DNA from: Branchiostoma floridae | Taxonomy: Eukaryota > Chordata > Leptocardii > Amphioxiformes > Branchiostomatidae | DNA length: 64,000 nucleotides | Direction of reading: 5' to 3' | Assembly (NCBI RefSeq): GCF_000003815.2 | Contig: NC_049985.1 | Location: 24,077,907-24,141,906, forward strand | Part shown: positions 11,777-22,800 of the stretch, piece after piece | Numbering within the stretch: the stretch's first letter is position 1 | Layout of the letters: the number at the start of each line of letters is the position of its first letter | Notes under the pieces: generated by a model | What the model saw: only the letters and a program-made list of their open reading frames with translations | What the model was told of the DNA's origin: nothing | Database searches by the model: none | Position numbers and translations under genes: made by a program

Positions 11777-12580
11777 GATCTAAGTAAGCATTAAACAGTT
11801 TTTCTCTTTAACACAACGTTGTAGAAATGTTGTTTAAAGGGATATCCGGAACATTTTACCCTAAGCTAAAGTGATCTCTCCTATTTCCCAATCAGCCCTC
11901 GTTTCGAGCTTAACAAAGTTCTGGCTATACTCAATAAAATGGTTAAATCTTAGTAAGCATTTATCAGTTTACGTTTCAACACGACGCTGTAGAAATGTTG
12001 TTTAAAAGGATATATGCGACATTTTGCTCTAAGCTGAAGTGATCTCTCCAATTTTCCAATCAGCCCCCGTTGCGAGCTTAACAAGGTTCTGGCTATACTC
12101 AATAAAATGGTTAAATCTTAGGAAACATTTATCAGTTTACGTTTCAACACGACGCTGTAGAAATGTTGTTAAAAGGGATATCTGCAGCATTTTACCCTAA
12201 GCTAAAGTGATCTCTCCTATTTCACAATCAGCCCCCGTTGTGAGCTTAACAAAATTCTGGCTATACTAAATAGAATAGGTAAATCTTAGTAAACATTTAT
12301 CAGTTTACGTTTTAAAACTACGCTGTACAAATGTTGTTTAAAGGGATATCTGCAACATTTTGCTCTAAGCTAAAGTGATCTATCCTATTTTCCAATCAGC
12401 CCCCGTTGCGAACGTAACTTAGGTTCTGGCTATACTCAATAAAATAGTTAAATCTTAGTATCAGTTTACATTTTAACACGACGCTGTAGAAATGTTGTTA
12501 AAAAGGATATCTGCAACATTTTGCCCTAAGCTAAAGTGATCTCTCCTATTTCCCAATCAGCCCCCGTTGCGAGCTTAACA
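11777..12580. repeat. Tandem array S4, ~168-bp monomers
   Basis: Nearly five head-to-tail copies. The landmark AAATCTTAGTAAGCATTTAT recurs near 11777, 11944, 12113, 12281 and 12450. Other shared boxes are ACGACGCTGTAGAAATGTTG, AAGCTAAAGTGATCTCTCC and CAATCAGCCCCCGTTGCGAG. The copy at 12450 has lost part of the AACATTTATC box. The array stops just before the GC-richer segment holding the candidate exon at 12817. Confidence 0.93.
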
Positions 12581-12816
12581 AGGTATTGACAACAACATCC
12601 ATCTTACATATCAATCGCGAGCGGGAATTACCCGCCACATGAATTTTTCAAACTTCTAGCCTTGGGGCATCTTTTGTTAAGCGCTTGTGCTACTTGCACC
12701 CCGACCATTGCACATGTCAGAGGTGTCGTCTGCCCGCAAGCTTAAGCTGCAACTCTTGCTACCCAGTCAACCCGTACGCGCAAAGTGTCGTCTGATTTTT
12801 CTCTCAGTTTCTCCTC

Positions 12817-12903
12817 ATGGCTTCACGACTTGACGGACCGGACGGTTCTCTATCCAGGCGCCAGCTTGGCGTAGAGGCGTTTTGGGATAACGGAGTACTA
12901 AAA
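12817..12903 (+). CDS. Candidate first coding exon of an unidentified gene
   Basis: An ATG in a pyrimidine-rich leader (CTCAGTTTCTCCTC before it) opens 29 codons, beginning MASRLDGPDGSLSRRQ and ending WDNGVLK, and runs directly into the donor GTGAGT at 12904. The segment is GC-richer than its surroundings, and the exon ends in phase 0. I do not recognise the protein. Possible partners are the phase-0 terminal exon at 15241-15339, the exon at 26265-26306, or a short downstream exon after the acceptor TTATTTTTCAG at about 12970, which would stop after a few codons. The support is splice signals and composition only, so it could be chance. Confidence 0.35.
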
Positions 12904-13099
12904 GTGAGTGCCTACTTCCCTCTCTCTATCTCTCTCTCTTTCTCTGTAAGGCTTTCATTTATTTTTCAGAACCTGTTTACGAGCGGGGTTTGACAGAGAG
13001 GAGTGCAGAGCTCGTTTGGGTAATTGATGTTTTTGGCGGGAAATGGAAGGCTGATAAGTACCACGGCCAGGGAAATGGTTCAGATTTCAACCCGGGCGA

Positions 13100-13925
13100 T
13101 TTGGGTTTTTTTTTTCTTTAATTTCTGATTACGGTTTTGTTTTTATTCAAACCTTTAAACTTCACGTATGTACACTCTTACAGTCAAATAGATAAAACAT
13201 GATTAGCGGAAATATGCACTGTTGAAAAAACAAAGAAATTTCAGACTATATGAATAGCAAAGACAAGTATAGATGTTCTACAATTTCTAGAATACAGACA
13301 AAAGAACAAGAGTGGTCCAACTATGAAACAGGTAAATTATATGAAGGTTATTGGATAAGTTTCTGGTGTTGATATGTAAAAGTTGATCATAAGTATATTG
13401 TACATATCGTGTGAAGATATAAGTCTGGGTGCCTAGGGTTTTGTTTCTCATGATGTTTTGGTTCTTATTTAAATTTTTAACTTCACAAATATATGTATAG
13501 TCTTACGGTCAAACATAGTTAGCTGTTTTGTAATGTTGGACAATGTATGAAAATTTCTGACGTTACGACTAGCTAAAACAAGTACAAATGTTTTTCAAAA
13601 ACTGTACAGAAATCTACCTGCCTTGGAATTACAGACAAAAGAATAAGATTTGTCCTCCTATTGAAAAGTGTGACTATGTGACATTTACAAAAGTGTTCAC
13701 ATGTGAGCTCGGGCGCTTTGATGTATGTTTTTATTTTTGATATCTGATTATGGTTTTGGTTTTTAACTTCACATACATAGTGTCTTACTGTAAAACATAG
13801 TTAGCTGTATTGTACTGTTGTACAATGTAAGGAAATTTCGACTAGCTAAAACAAGTTCAAATGTTCTACACCTACTGTACAGAAAATTACATGCCCTGTG
13901 GTTACCTGCCCGGTGTCCTCTTATA
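13100..13925. repeat. Three diverged ~300-bp direct repeats
   Basis: The sequence TTTTGGTTNTTATT, AACTTCACATA, TCTTACNGTCAAACATAGTTA, TGTACAATGTA and ACTAGCTAAAACAAGT occurs three times, near 13120-13290, 13450-13600 and 13725-13890. The copies are interrupted by unique sequence. No coding potential. Probably an old tandem duplication or a low-copy repeat. Confidence 0.8.
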
Positions 13926-14164
13926 AAAACAGCGTAACTTTAGGACAATAATAAAATGACTTTACGATTTCGATATGTAAAGCTTATCATGATTACAATT
14001 GTAAACCTGTGCGATGTGATGAAATTATTCGTAGATTCATGCGTGCTTTTCTGATCATCATGTGACATTTTGCTTTGTTTTATTTTGTTTGGCAGAACCA
14101 GTAAACCACCTTTCAATATAACACACTATAGTTTTGTAAGTACAAGCTGGGTAAGACAAGACTG

Positions 14165-14475
14165 TAAGGTTTGATCCACCCCCACCGGGAAGGACCCCTA
14201 CTCTTTTCGATAAGTGGGGTGGACATTCAACGTGCTAAAGGTATGACATTGTGTCTCCGGATATGTACGCCTCTAACAAAAGATAGGTGCTCATTTCCGC
14301 ACGTTTAAAGTGAGGAAAATGATGTGTCTTTCCCAAGGACACACCATTTGGGGCCTGCCAGGAATTCCAAGGAACTAACCACATACCAAATATCAACACA
14401 ATCCGCCGAGCCATTCTTAGATTATACTCTTTACAGACACCAACGCATACACCAACCGTGGACAAAACATTACCT
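14165..14475 (-). mobile_element. SINE relic, decayed tRNA-derived type
   Basis: CACCGGGAAGGACCCCTACT with TTTTCGATAAGTGGGGTGGA, followed by GTGAGGAAAATGATGTGTCT and TTTCCCAAGGACACA, matches the layout of the better preserved SINE at 16800-17095. The tRNA-like head, read on the minus strand, is heavily decayed. The short open frame at 14235-14465 on the minus strand is repeat-derived. Confidence 0.6.
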
Positions 14476-14479
14476 ATGT

Positions 14480-15064
14480 GCGAAGGTAATAACTGTCTTT
14501 CATGTAATTAGACTATGATATTCCATACCATCTGTTTAATAGGCCTCATCCAGCGTATTATATTCCGGTAATTTACTGCACGTGGCCGGATGCTGGTTCC
14601 GTGTGACCGTTTTTTTCCGGGAATTCGAGGCGGCGGTCCCGTACCTTACGCTGTGCATTGTCCGCCTTTTACCCCCTGTGTGTTTGTATTTGTTTATATA
14701 CTACATACCCGGTAAACCGCCTCATGGTGTAATTCTAGCCGCTCACACCGGGAAAGATCACTACAGTCTACTGTTTACGAAAATTCTGGAGGTTCTTTTT
14801 CGGAACTTTCCGACATTCACAAACAAACAAACTCTTATCTTGAATTACAGAAACCACAAATAAATTGTAGACATAGAGGGGCTATTTACCTTTCTCTGCT
14901 TCAAAAAAAGAATTCAAGCCCAACCTATCTATATATACTAGTAGACTACACTAACATTAAAGAAGTCCCTTATTATGGTGATTTTAATCTCACTTTTTAT
15001 TATCACATGTAAGTCCTCCTTCATGTATCTTTCATGTATTTATGATAAGCCTCCGGGCATGAAC
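14480..15064. other. Intergenic, nothing recognised
   Basis: A 93-codon frame at 14582-14863 has no recognisable domain or splice context. The rest is AT-rich. Confidence 0.4.
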
Positions 15065-15079
15065 TTGCAAATAAACTTA

Positions 15080-15215
15080 CCTAATAAAATCCTTAATGTG
15101 TTCGAGGTGTGGCTCTCCTCAAACACGGGACCTCCATTTAACGTCCTACCCGAAGAATGTCCCTTACCGAAACTAGATACTTATTTTTGCACCTGAGTCG
15201 CGGTAGGGTTTAGTG
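15080..15215 (-). mobile_element. SINE fragment
   Basis: GTTCGAGGTGTGGCTCTCCT, then AAACACGGGACCTCCATTTA and ACGTCCTACCCGAAG, recurs in reverse orientation at about 21955-22010 and in decayed form at 19370-19440 and 38890-38930. This marks one module of the local SINE family. Confidence 0.65.
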
Positions 15216-15240
15216 TCTACGCTGACTATTTTTTTTACAG

Positions 15241-15339
15241 ATGACATCCTCTGGAGACCCCAAAACTAACGCGCGACGGAGAAAAAAAAGAAGAAAACTA
15301 GCAGAACAAGACAAAAAAAAAACACAACTTAACATCTAG
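15241..15339 (+). CDS. Candidate terminal exon, lysine/arginine-rich tail
   Basis: A strong acceptor (pyrimidine run ending ATTTTTTTTACAG at 15240) is followed by 32 codons and TAG. The peptide begins MTSSGDPKTNARRRKKRRK and ends DKKKTQLNI. It is open in phase 0, so it would join in frame to the exon ending at 12903 and give a 61-residue protein with a basic C-terminus. I do not recognise the product. No AATAAA follows within about 200 bp, and the A-rich codons could be low-complexity DNA. Treat as a hypothesis. Confidence 0.3.
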   Translation: MTSSGDPKTNARRRKKRRKLAEQDKKKTQLNI

Positions 15340-15539
15340 TCCATTCTTACCCAGGCTTGTTTTGTCGTATGTTCACCTCTAGTTAGACTGTAAGGCACTC
15401 GCCGCCATTTACACATTCTAAATGTTTTCAGTACCATTCTTGTTTAAGGATCTAGAGGGCACAAGGGCGCTGTTGCCCCATGCCCTGACAACATGTCCCC
15501 TTGCCCTGTAGATCAGGTCCTCTGGCAATCATAGAATTG

Positions 15540-15668
15540 ACCAGGGATGCGCTTTTGTCACATGTGTCTTTCCCAAGGGCACAACACCGGGATCTGTCAG
15601 AAACTTGAACTCAGGACCTATAAGTTCTCTGTCAACTACCCTAACCGCAAGTCTATCTTGCCACCTGG
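15540..15668 (-). mobile_element. tRNA-derived SINE relic
   Basis: GTCTTTCCCAAGGGCACAAC and a tRNA-like head on the minus strand (GAACTCAGGACC as a B-box relic, and CTAACCGCAAG). Same family as 16800-17095 but more diverged. Confidence 0.6.
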
Positions 15669-15982
15669 CTTCATACACAAAAGTATAACAGGTGGACCAA
15701 AAAGTCTTTCTTTGTTCTAGAAAATCCAGTCTCTAAGGATACCCCTATTATCTTGTCATTACGTTGATGCTTTCAAGTTCATGAATATTGTCTGTAATAC
15801 ACGTGTTAATTATAGTAACGCGAACTTGAAAAGCCACAGTTATTAACCGCAAAAGCGTGACTAAAAAATGGCCCATCTGTCAATATTCAAAACACTGACC
15901 CTGAACTTTAAACATTCTCTTTTATTATCATGGTTTATTTCTTCTATTCATCCAAACAGAAACCGTTGGCCACTATAACAAT

Positions 15983-16215
15983 ACAGAGAAATTTGATAGC
16001 GTGTATTGTATTTTCATGCTATATCGGGGCTTAAGTACAGACATACGGATATATACAGACTCAAAAGACAATAAGGTACACGTGGTGATATTGAGATGGT
16101 TTCTAATACTAATCAAAAACATAGGTTCTATGAGTACTAATACGAAGGTTCGGCTTCTTCTTGATTTTAAATGATGTTGAAAATATAGCTGTGTTTGTGT
16201 AATATAGGATGAGGA
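15983..16215. repeat. Repeat F, copy 1 (uninterrupted)
   Basis: The stretch containing GATATTGAGATGG, TTCTAATACTAATC, AAACATAGGTTCTA, TAATACGAAGGTTCG and GATGTTGAAAATATAGCT matches 27520-28025, where the same order of motifs is split by a family-D insertion. No coding potential. Confidence 0.7.
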
Positions 16216-16795
16216 AATGCATGGAATTTTCAGTATTAGACACAGGTTTTAAGTGAGGATTTTTTTTTCCTTTTGTTTATGTTATATTTCCGTTAATATT
16301 ACTATTATTCTCTACAGATACGGTATGTATAAAAATGATGTAGCATCGAATCAAAGAGTGGTGGGATACAAACTAGAAAATATTGCTCTAAAATGTTTTA
16401 GGAAATGCTGCTCTAAAAACGTCAGGTAGTGGCATACAAACTGTCACAGTCATTCTGGATCGCTGTAGATCATACAAAAATGCATTATAACCCTGTGTGT
16501 TAGTATTCATACTCCGCAACGCCATTTAGTGCGAACAGGGGTGAAATAGATCCTGTAATTTCATACATACCAAAATATGATATGATGATCATGATGATGG
16601 CTGTTTCTTCGTATCCGAAGATCAATGGTAGGCAGACAAGGTTCATTATACGACCAGTCTGCCTGGCCTGCACTTGACTTTTTAAGGAGAAGGATGCACT
16701 CTCGTCTACTGGTGCACTAAGTCCTACAGGGACAGAACTGTTTTCCACGTAAGACGGCCCCAGCAGATGCAGGTTTATTATTTGGAGTTTCCGTC
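16216..16795. other. Intergenic, nothing recognised
   Basis: The minus-strand 105-codon frame at 16500-16817 has one hydrophobic segment (LIFGYEETAIIMIIISYF) but no splice or promoter context. Its start overlaps the adjoining SINE, so I do not call a gene. Confidence 0.4.
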
Positions 16796-16799
16796 TCCT

Positions 16800-17095
16800 A
16801 GGAGGACTTCCGACCAAGGATGTAGGGGATTCCTCCTACCCCCGATCACGCAACTCGTGTGTCATGGCGTATGCATCATGCCCGAACATGCCCCTAAGGC
16901 CTGTGTCGGCCACAAAGCCGGGCCAAGGCCACTAGCTGCAGCTAGATACTCATTTACACCTGAGTTAAGTGAGGAAAGTCGTGTAAAGTGCCTTTCCCAA
17001 GGGCACAAGATCGGTGACACAGCAGTTGGATTCGAACCCGCCACCTCTCGGTCTCGAGCCGAACATGCTGCCACTGCGCCACGCGGCCGCACTGA
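16800..17095 (-). mobile_element. tRNA-derived SINE, best preserved copy
   Basis: Read on the minus strand, the head is a tRNA-like unit: GCGGCCGCGTGGCGCAGTGG (A-box) and GCGGGTTCGAATCC (B-box) spaced as in a tRNA, with a CTCGAGACCGAG anticodon-arm-like segment. The body carries the family hallmark CTTTCCCAAGGGCACAAG and CATTTACACCTGAGTTAAGT. This layout is that of RNA polymerase III-transcribed SINEs. The overlapping open frames (16767-17102 on +, 16862-17092 on -) are translations of it. Confidence 0.8.
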
Positions 17096-17139
17096 GATAT
17101 GATATAGCCATAGCGATTATGACAAAAATTTACTTATAA

Positions 17140-17400
17140 GATCATGTTCCCGTATATAACGTTGACATCCCGTCTATATACTTTCCAAATGTTGTGTCAC
17201 AAAATATATTGTATACAGCGAAATAACTCTGATGCAATGTTAACCAAACGAAGAAGGAAACCGTGAAAATTTGTAAAAACAAGAAAACTACTGACAACAC
17301 ATTATAACTGAGGTACCAAGTTGGTCGAGGGTAAAAACTGGTGTTTTGTAATGTCGGCAGTTGACTTTTCCATTCATTATTGATAATTACAAACAATTCA
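17140..17400. repeat. Repeat G, copy 1
   Basis: Shares with 18850-19150 an ordered series of blocks: ATCCNGTCTATAT, TTNCCAATGTTGT, CTGANAACACATT, GAGGTACCA, TATTGATANNTACAAACAAT and TCAC. The copies are old and diverged. The open frames over either copy are not conserved between them, which argues against coding. Confidence 0.65.
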
Positions 17401-18845
17401 CGAAACAGACCAATCGCACTAGAGTCCTATGTACGTAGATTATGTTTTGGTTCAGTGTTTTATCGTCCCCTTGCAATGCTTCAAAATAGCGGGAGTACCG
17501 TACACTTCAAATCTTCGCTTCCTGGCCGGTTGTTCTCCTGTCCGAGTAACATACCAACAGTGCCCGGTGTGGTTTGTTGTGTTAGAACTATAGTCAGAGT
17601 GAACATTCTGTAGAGGAAACATTCGACATCGTATACTACACGTATGTTGTCACTATTTTTATTGTTCTGTAAGCTTGGGATATCAAAATAAATACCAAAA
17701 CCTACATTATATTCCTTTTAATGAAGATGTAATGATTTGAAATGTTCGTTATGTTTTTGGATATAATATGTAACATTTGAATGTAATGATATCGAAATTG
17801 AACATGGAATTCTATATGTGGATGCCCTCTTCTAACTGTCTTAGGAAAGAAAGCGTTCCTTTGCGTTTGATGATTGTCTCTCCAAATATTGTTTGGTTTA
17901 CAAAATGTTGTAAGAGAAGAAAATTCTGCTGAAGGTATGGGTCAGAGAGGCTTGCAATGTTTTACGTATGACATATAACGATATATTTAATTATTTCTTT
18001 AATAGAAAAAAATCACCACGACGTCGACCTATTCCAACATTCCCACATTCATTGGTGAACAGAGAGCAACTATCACAGTACAGAGAGCAAAGATCACAGA
18101 GCTTACAAATTAGGGAAAAAAGCTTGCTAAAAAGGAAACCAAACCCAACTTGGATAGCCTAGATATAGGCAAAATCTAGTATTTGTTTTTGGGTCTTATA
18201 GTCATGAAATGTTGATCAAATGTCCTTCGTCACATGTATATTTTCCCGTGTTCCTATCATATGCTTAACATTGAAATTTGCCTTCGGGCATGAACAAAAT
18301 GGAATGCCTGATTATCTATCAGTTGATACCTTTTTGTGACAGAGTATATACATACCATGAGTTCTTTGGTGTTTTATAGATGCTGCCCAACAAAAATATA
18401 TATGCCTCGGCTCACGAAAGCCTTTCCTTAAAAAAACAAACTGAATCTTACACGCAGGTGATATCCAATGAAGATTACCTTTTCAATTTGAAGATAAGGA
18501 AACATGTTTCTTTATTTTTAAAACCAAATGTAGAGGGAAACGGGTTGAAAAAAAACATCTATTCGTGTAATGCTTGTGGTCGTTTCATTTTCTAATTCTT
18601 TTAGTTGATACTACAATTGACACGCAATTGACACGCAATTGACACTTATAAGTCAACACTTCTACAAAATGTTTATGGTAATACGTGGACGCTATAGACA
18701 GGACACAGTACATGTGTTCGGACAGCCAAATAACAGTTTATTCTGTGTCATGACAAGCCTAATGTTACGAAGGCGCCGCCATCTTTGTTTCTAAAACACC
18801 TTGTACATCAGCCTTGCGAAACATGCATTCATACAAAACGTATTG
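17401..18845. other. Intergenic, AT-rich, nothing recognised
   Basis: Contains a short threefold repeat of TTGACACGCAA at 18618-18645. No exon with both splice sites or known domain seen. Confidence 0.45.
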
Positions 18846-18849
18846 TATG

Positions 18850-19155
18850 CAAGGATATGTTTGTGTATATAGCGATAATATCCAGTCTATATTTTCCCAA
18901 TGTTGTACCGAAAAATGCATTGTGCGCAACTGGCGGAATTCTAATTCTAACAGCATTGAACAAACATCCAACAGAATCTACAACGAATTCTCTTGTATCT
19001 ACAAGACAACAACAACAAGTCCTGTACATGACTGATAACACATTGCAACAGAGGTACCATGCAGGTCAATGTTTAAAAGGTGTCTTGTTATTGTTGACTT
19101 TGTCCCTGACTATTGATAGATACAAACAATTCACCAGCTGGTCCATAGTCCAATG
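18850..19155. repeat. Repeat G, copy 2
   Basis: Diverged partner of 17140-17400. A 129-codon open frame (18785-19174) spans it with no recognisable domain. Because the homologous copy has no corresponding frame, I treat the frame as chance. Confidence 0.65.
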
Positions 19156-19610
19156 TATGTACGTCACGTTTTGAGACGGAAGACACAAGATTGCTGTAAA
19201 TGAGGGAAAATTCGGTCGTTCTAGACTCAAAACTGCTTTATGATAGCCTCCACTTGTGTTATATATCATGTACTTATAATCATTTTGCTGACCCGTTTAT
19301 GAACCTATCAACATTTCAATCAAGTTACTTGTATCTTTGATATGTTTTGTTTCTTGGGTAGGATGTTTAAAAATGGAGGTCCTCCGTTTTTGTGAAAAGA
19401 TGCACCTTGAGTACATTAAAGAACAAGAGTTCGTAGACCTCAGGAGGGGTCATTTTCGGTGTGTACGGATCAAATAAATCTGTCTGGATATGCAGCTCGT
19501 ACTCTTCAGTACAAACCTGGTGTGTTACGCCATAAGGTGGTTTAGTGAATAGTGGGTATACAATGTAATCTTACATTACACAGACCCTTACCATTTTTGA
19601 CATCCCTTAT
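19156..19610. other. Intergenic with a SINE fragment at ~19370-19440
   Basis: AATGGAGGTCCTCCG and TTGAGTACATTAAAGAAC match the SINE module seen at 15080-15215 and 21955-22015. Nothing else recognised. Confidence 0.5.
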
Positions 19611-19612
19611 AT

Positions 19613-19815
19613 CCCCTTTCCACAAGGACGGCGCTGTCGCTCAACGAATTGTATAGAAAAGAAAAGAAACTAATTTACACTTTGTGTGTTTTGTTGTCTT
19701 CTCAGTCACACTTTTACGTTTTGTATGATATACCCAGTGTGAAAGTGAAGGTTACACATACCCTATCTAGGTCGCAGTGAAAGCGCAGCGCGATCGCCGT
19801 CTAGTGGAAAGAGGG
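19613..19815. mobile_element. Family-A element (copy A3), left arm partly deleted
   Basis: Left end CCCCTTTCCACAAGGACGGC jumps straight into the core box CTCAACGAATTGTATAG, so the inner half of the left terminal repeat is missing. The right terminal repeat (GGTCGCAGTGAAAGCGCAGC, then GCGATCGCCGTCTAGTGG) is intact. Confidence 0.87.
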
Positions 19816-20780
19816 CCTTAGCATTGCGACAACAAACAATCAACAATAGATGCTACCCACTAACGCTTGTTCTGATAGCTTTCAGTACCAAGGATAGGGC
19901 CAGTGTCGAACCACAGATACCATACGTTTTCCTATGATAACTCATACTAGCGGACGAGTTATATTTTATCTTAGTAACAAATCATTATCTGTTTAATTCT
20001 CTTGTACAAAAAGCGCACGTTTGCCGCAACGTTTGATTTGATCTAACAGTTATTTCTTTTCCTTATTTGTGGCTGTGAAAATGATAGAAATTGACCATTA
20101 TCATGGTTACACTTCTGCATACTGCAAAACAAAATCAGTCAAGGAGAAAATACATTACATAATTCTATATGAAAAATGCTTGAAGCTGCCAAATAGGTTG
20201 CAATTGACCTACTGAAAATTCCACTATCATTAAAAAAAAGACATTAGTGCATGTAAGTAAAGATACAACGTAAGTTTCCTGCATTTTTGTATCGAACATG
20301 TTCCAAACTTGCTCTTGTGATTTGATTAGCAAGTTGGTCTTCGCTGTTTCGTTATCTTTTCTCCAAATATCCTAATCGAAAATACATATCACAATAAGAA
20401 TAGGTTAAGTATGATAAATGAATATGGAATCAATTATTCAAAGGAAGAATTAGAATTTGGAGAGTATATAGTTGGGTTCACAATTTTGGTCGTTATGCCA
20501 TAGGTATTATTATAATAGCACGTACCGGGGATAAAATGGTACAATGCTTATGTGTTGATAACCCACGTGGAATGCTTGGCAAGAAGGAAGACACTTTTGA
20601 CGAAAAATTACGACCAAAATTTATCTATAACGTTCTTTTTATAAACTTCCGTTCGTACGTTAGTTCGGACCATTGTAATGTCTAGTTTTTGTCACAATAG
20701 ACAGTAAGTTTTCCTGCTATTTCAGTAGAAGGATATATTTTTAAAGGGAGGGGTTGCTAGCCCTTACCTTTTAACGTACT
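19816..20780. other. Intergenic, AT-rich, nothing recognised
   Basis: No repeats shared within the window, no exon-like segment and no RNA gene seen. Confidence 0.45.
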
Positions 20781-20957
20781 AGAGGCACCTCCTCGAACAT
20801 GGAAAACCATTTTACTTCCCTCCGAAATACGAGTGCGGCCCTAACAACGATGCCCCGTCCAGAATTAGAACCGAGGTTTCGCAGTTACAAACTTCATGTT
20901 ATCTAAACAATGAGCTCAATTGTGAGACTGCTACCACTTGAGCTACAGGGACATCCT
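20781..20957 (-). mobile_element. tRNA-derived SINE relic
   Basis: On the minus strand, GTCCCTGTAGCTCAAGTGG (A-box) followed by GTAGCAGTCTCACAATTGAG and, further on, GGTTCTAATTC (B-box relic) gives a tRNA-like head. The B-box spacing is enlarged by inserted sequence, so it cannot fold as a functional tRNA. Confidence 0.6.
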
Positions 20958-21038
20958 GCTTAAAAATGCACGTAAATTTAATTTGTTTCAAGAGATAAGA
21001 AAATATAAACAACAGCAATCCTGCAACGATAGTTTACT

Positions 21039-21222
21039 TTTATCCGCGGGGTAACCTATATCCATTGCCTTTTAAACATTGTATTTTGTGGTACCAAGTC
21101 TACGAACGGTGGTTTCAAATTGCAATATTTTGATGATAATGTATTTGAACCACAGTCCGTGAACTTGATCTTCCTGAATACATGTGGTTGAAAACAACGG
21201 ATATAGGTTACCCCCGGATAAA
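21039..21222. mobile_element. Family-E foldback element
   Basis: Terminal inverted repeats of about 24 bp: TATCCGCGGGGTAACCTATA followed by TCC on the left (to 21063), and GGATATAGGTTACCCCCGGA followed by TAAA on the right (21199-21222). The interior is about 135 bp and non-coding. Only one copy lies in the window. The minus frame at 21056-21337 crosses it and is not a gene. Confidence 0.7.
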
Positions 21223-21840
21223 GGTGAACTAGCGTGACGTAGTGTTTATTACCAGGCACCAGTACGCGATTCAAGCCTTCTTTTCCGTACAGACCCAGCT
21301 GTAAGCTTAAGACACACGCTCCCTTCTTCTCCATCAAACTTTAAAAAGATCGATAGCAGTTGAAGTATCCGGCTAAGGTAATTTTCGACCGGAACGTGAG
21401 AAGGGATCCGGCGGGGAAGCGTGGCCTATTCCCGGCCGTAATTCCTCCCTCATTCCGCTCGGCTCTCCTCGACACGGGCACGCAAAGCTACCTCATAACT
21501 ATTTAATAAGAACGAGGACTCATCACACACAGACTTAATTAACTCCCCACAGTGCTTAAGGTCTTCAAAGACGCAGGGTTAATGTTAACAAAACCCGGCC
21601 CCAATGGGGACTACACGGACTAGATTGGGAAGTAAGAGAGTGACTTATCCCGGATAGGGGGTTGTTTGGACGGAGGATTCTGACCATTGACGAAGAGAGA
21701 TGTGCGAGTCCGGCACGGAATCTTCTTGTAAATGTTTTATACGCGCGATACATGCGCTGCTTTATCGTCTTGGTGCGATTTTGTAGAGGAATTTTGGGGC
21801 TTGGCATTTGCGGGGTTGTATGTGTGGCGTGTATGGCCCG
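21223..21840. other. Intergenic, partly GC-rich; no gene recognised
   Basis: A GC-richer patch at 21380-21500 (GATCCGGCGGGGAAGCGTGG) is flanked by ordinary sequence, with TTAATTAA at 21536-21543. Overlapping short frames on both strands at 21565-21922 have no domain. It could be regulatory, but nothing in the sequence decides it. Confidence 0.35.
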
Positions 21841-22040
21841 GAAGTCAGAGGTTCTGGGTTTGAACTACCAATCTTGTGCCCTTTGGAAAAGAATTTTTAC
21901 ACAACTTTCGATAATTTTCTGAGTACCTTGCTTCGGTTGGGACCGTCCCTTGGATAGGGCGTTAAATGGAGGTCCCGTATTGAAGGAGAGCCACACTTCA
22001 AGTACGTTGAAGAACCCGCCAGACGTGAAAGATAAATGAT
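21841..22040 (+). mobile_element. tRNA-derived SINE relic
   Basis: GAGGTTCTGGGTTTGAACTA is a B-box-like element. It is followed by CCCTTTGGAAAAGA and TTGGATAGGGCGTTAAATGG, the same modules as in the other SINE fragments but in the opposite orientation. Confidence 0.6.
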
Positions 22041-22204
22041 AGTTAAATCTTAGATCCACAGGATATTGTAAATTCACGTATATTGTTTGTGGAGTTTTGT
22101 AGTTTGAAGTAAGCATACGAAAGTCTCTATACTTTTTGTACAACAAAACTGCTTTCCTTCGTTCCTTCTGTCTGTCTATAGTTTTCGTTATTATGCATGA
22201 ATGT

Positions 22205-22318
22205 CGTGGAGCCGTGTGGCTTGATTGTAGGGTGCTAAGCCCAGAACCAAGATGTCCTGGGTTCTTGTAATACTACTATCTTGTGCATGCATGTCCCACG
22301 ACTTTTCTTTCTATAAGG
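22205..22318 (+). mobile_element. tRNA-like SINE head
   Basis: GCCGTGTGGCTTGATTGTAG (A-box-like) and TGTCCTGGGTTCTTGTAA (degenerate B-box) about 40 bp apart, with the relic AAGCCCAGAACCAAGATG between. No intact tRNA cloverleaf. Confidence 0.45.
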
Positions 22319-22579
22319 TGTAGAAATCAGTACTAGACTTAGGTTCGGGAGGTAAAAGGCAGTAGGAGTAAAGTTAAGTTAAGACGGTTGGGCTCCGCCT
22401 TCCCAATACATAGGCTATTGGGCTATCTTTACCTTTAAATAGGCATATCATTTCATGCTAGATCGGCTAGTTTGCCAAATACCAACACGTATCTCATGCG
22501 TTACAAGACTAGCTGTCCCCTAGTTTGATTCCATCAAAGAATATATGTTCCATGGCTTTGTTTATCAGGTACTAACAAT

Positions 22580-22800
22580 ATTTGTGATGGTATTCAGCAT
22601 CAAGGACAGATGCTATGTCACACTATACTAGTAGTTATCGCAGCGCATTCCTTTGTTAACTGTTGTTAATTGTTGTACTATATAGCCCCCAAATCATGCA
22701 ACGTTTACCGTCCCCGTGTTATTTGTGATGGCTTTCAGCACCAAGGACAGATGCTATGTCACACTATAGTTATCGCAGCGCATTCCTTTGTTAACTCATA
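22580..22800. repeat. Two ~75-bp direct repeats 143 bp apart
   Basis: AAGGACAGATGCTATGTCAC, then ACTATA, then GTTATCGCAGCGCATTCC and TTTGTTAACT occurs at about 22600-22660 and 22743-22796. The first copy has an extra CTAGTA. Confidence 0.85.

Noticed and set aside
16500-16817. 105-codon minus-strand frame with a hydrophobic stretch, considered as a small membrane protein
   Set aside because: Its N-terminal part overlaps the SINE edge, and there is no splice or promoter context.
16860-17095. tRNA gene on the minus strand
   Set aside because: A- and B-boxes are present, but the acceptor stem does not pair and the SINE body follows. This is a tRNA-derived SINE.
18785-19174. 129-codon plus-strand frame
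   Set aside because: Covers repeat G copy 2. The homologous copy at 17140-17400 does not conserve the frame.
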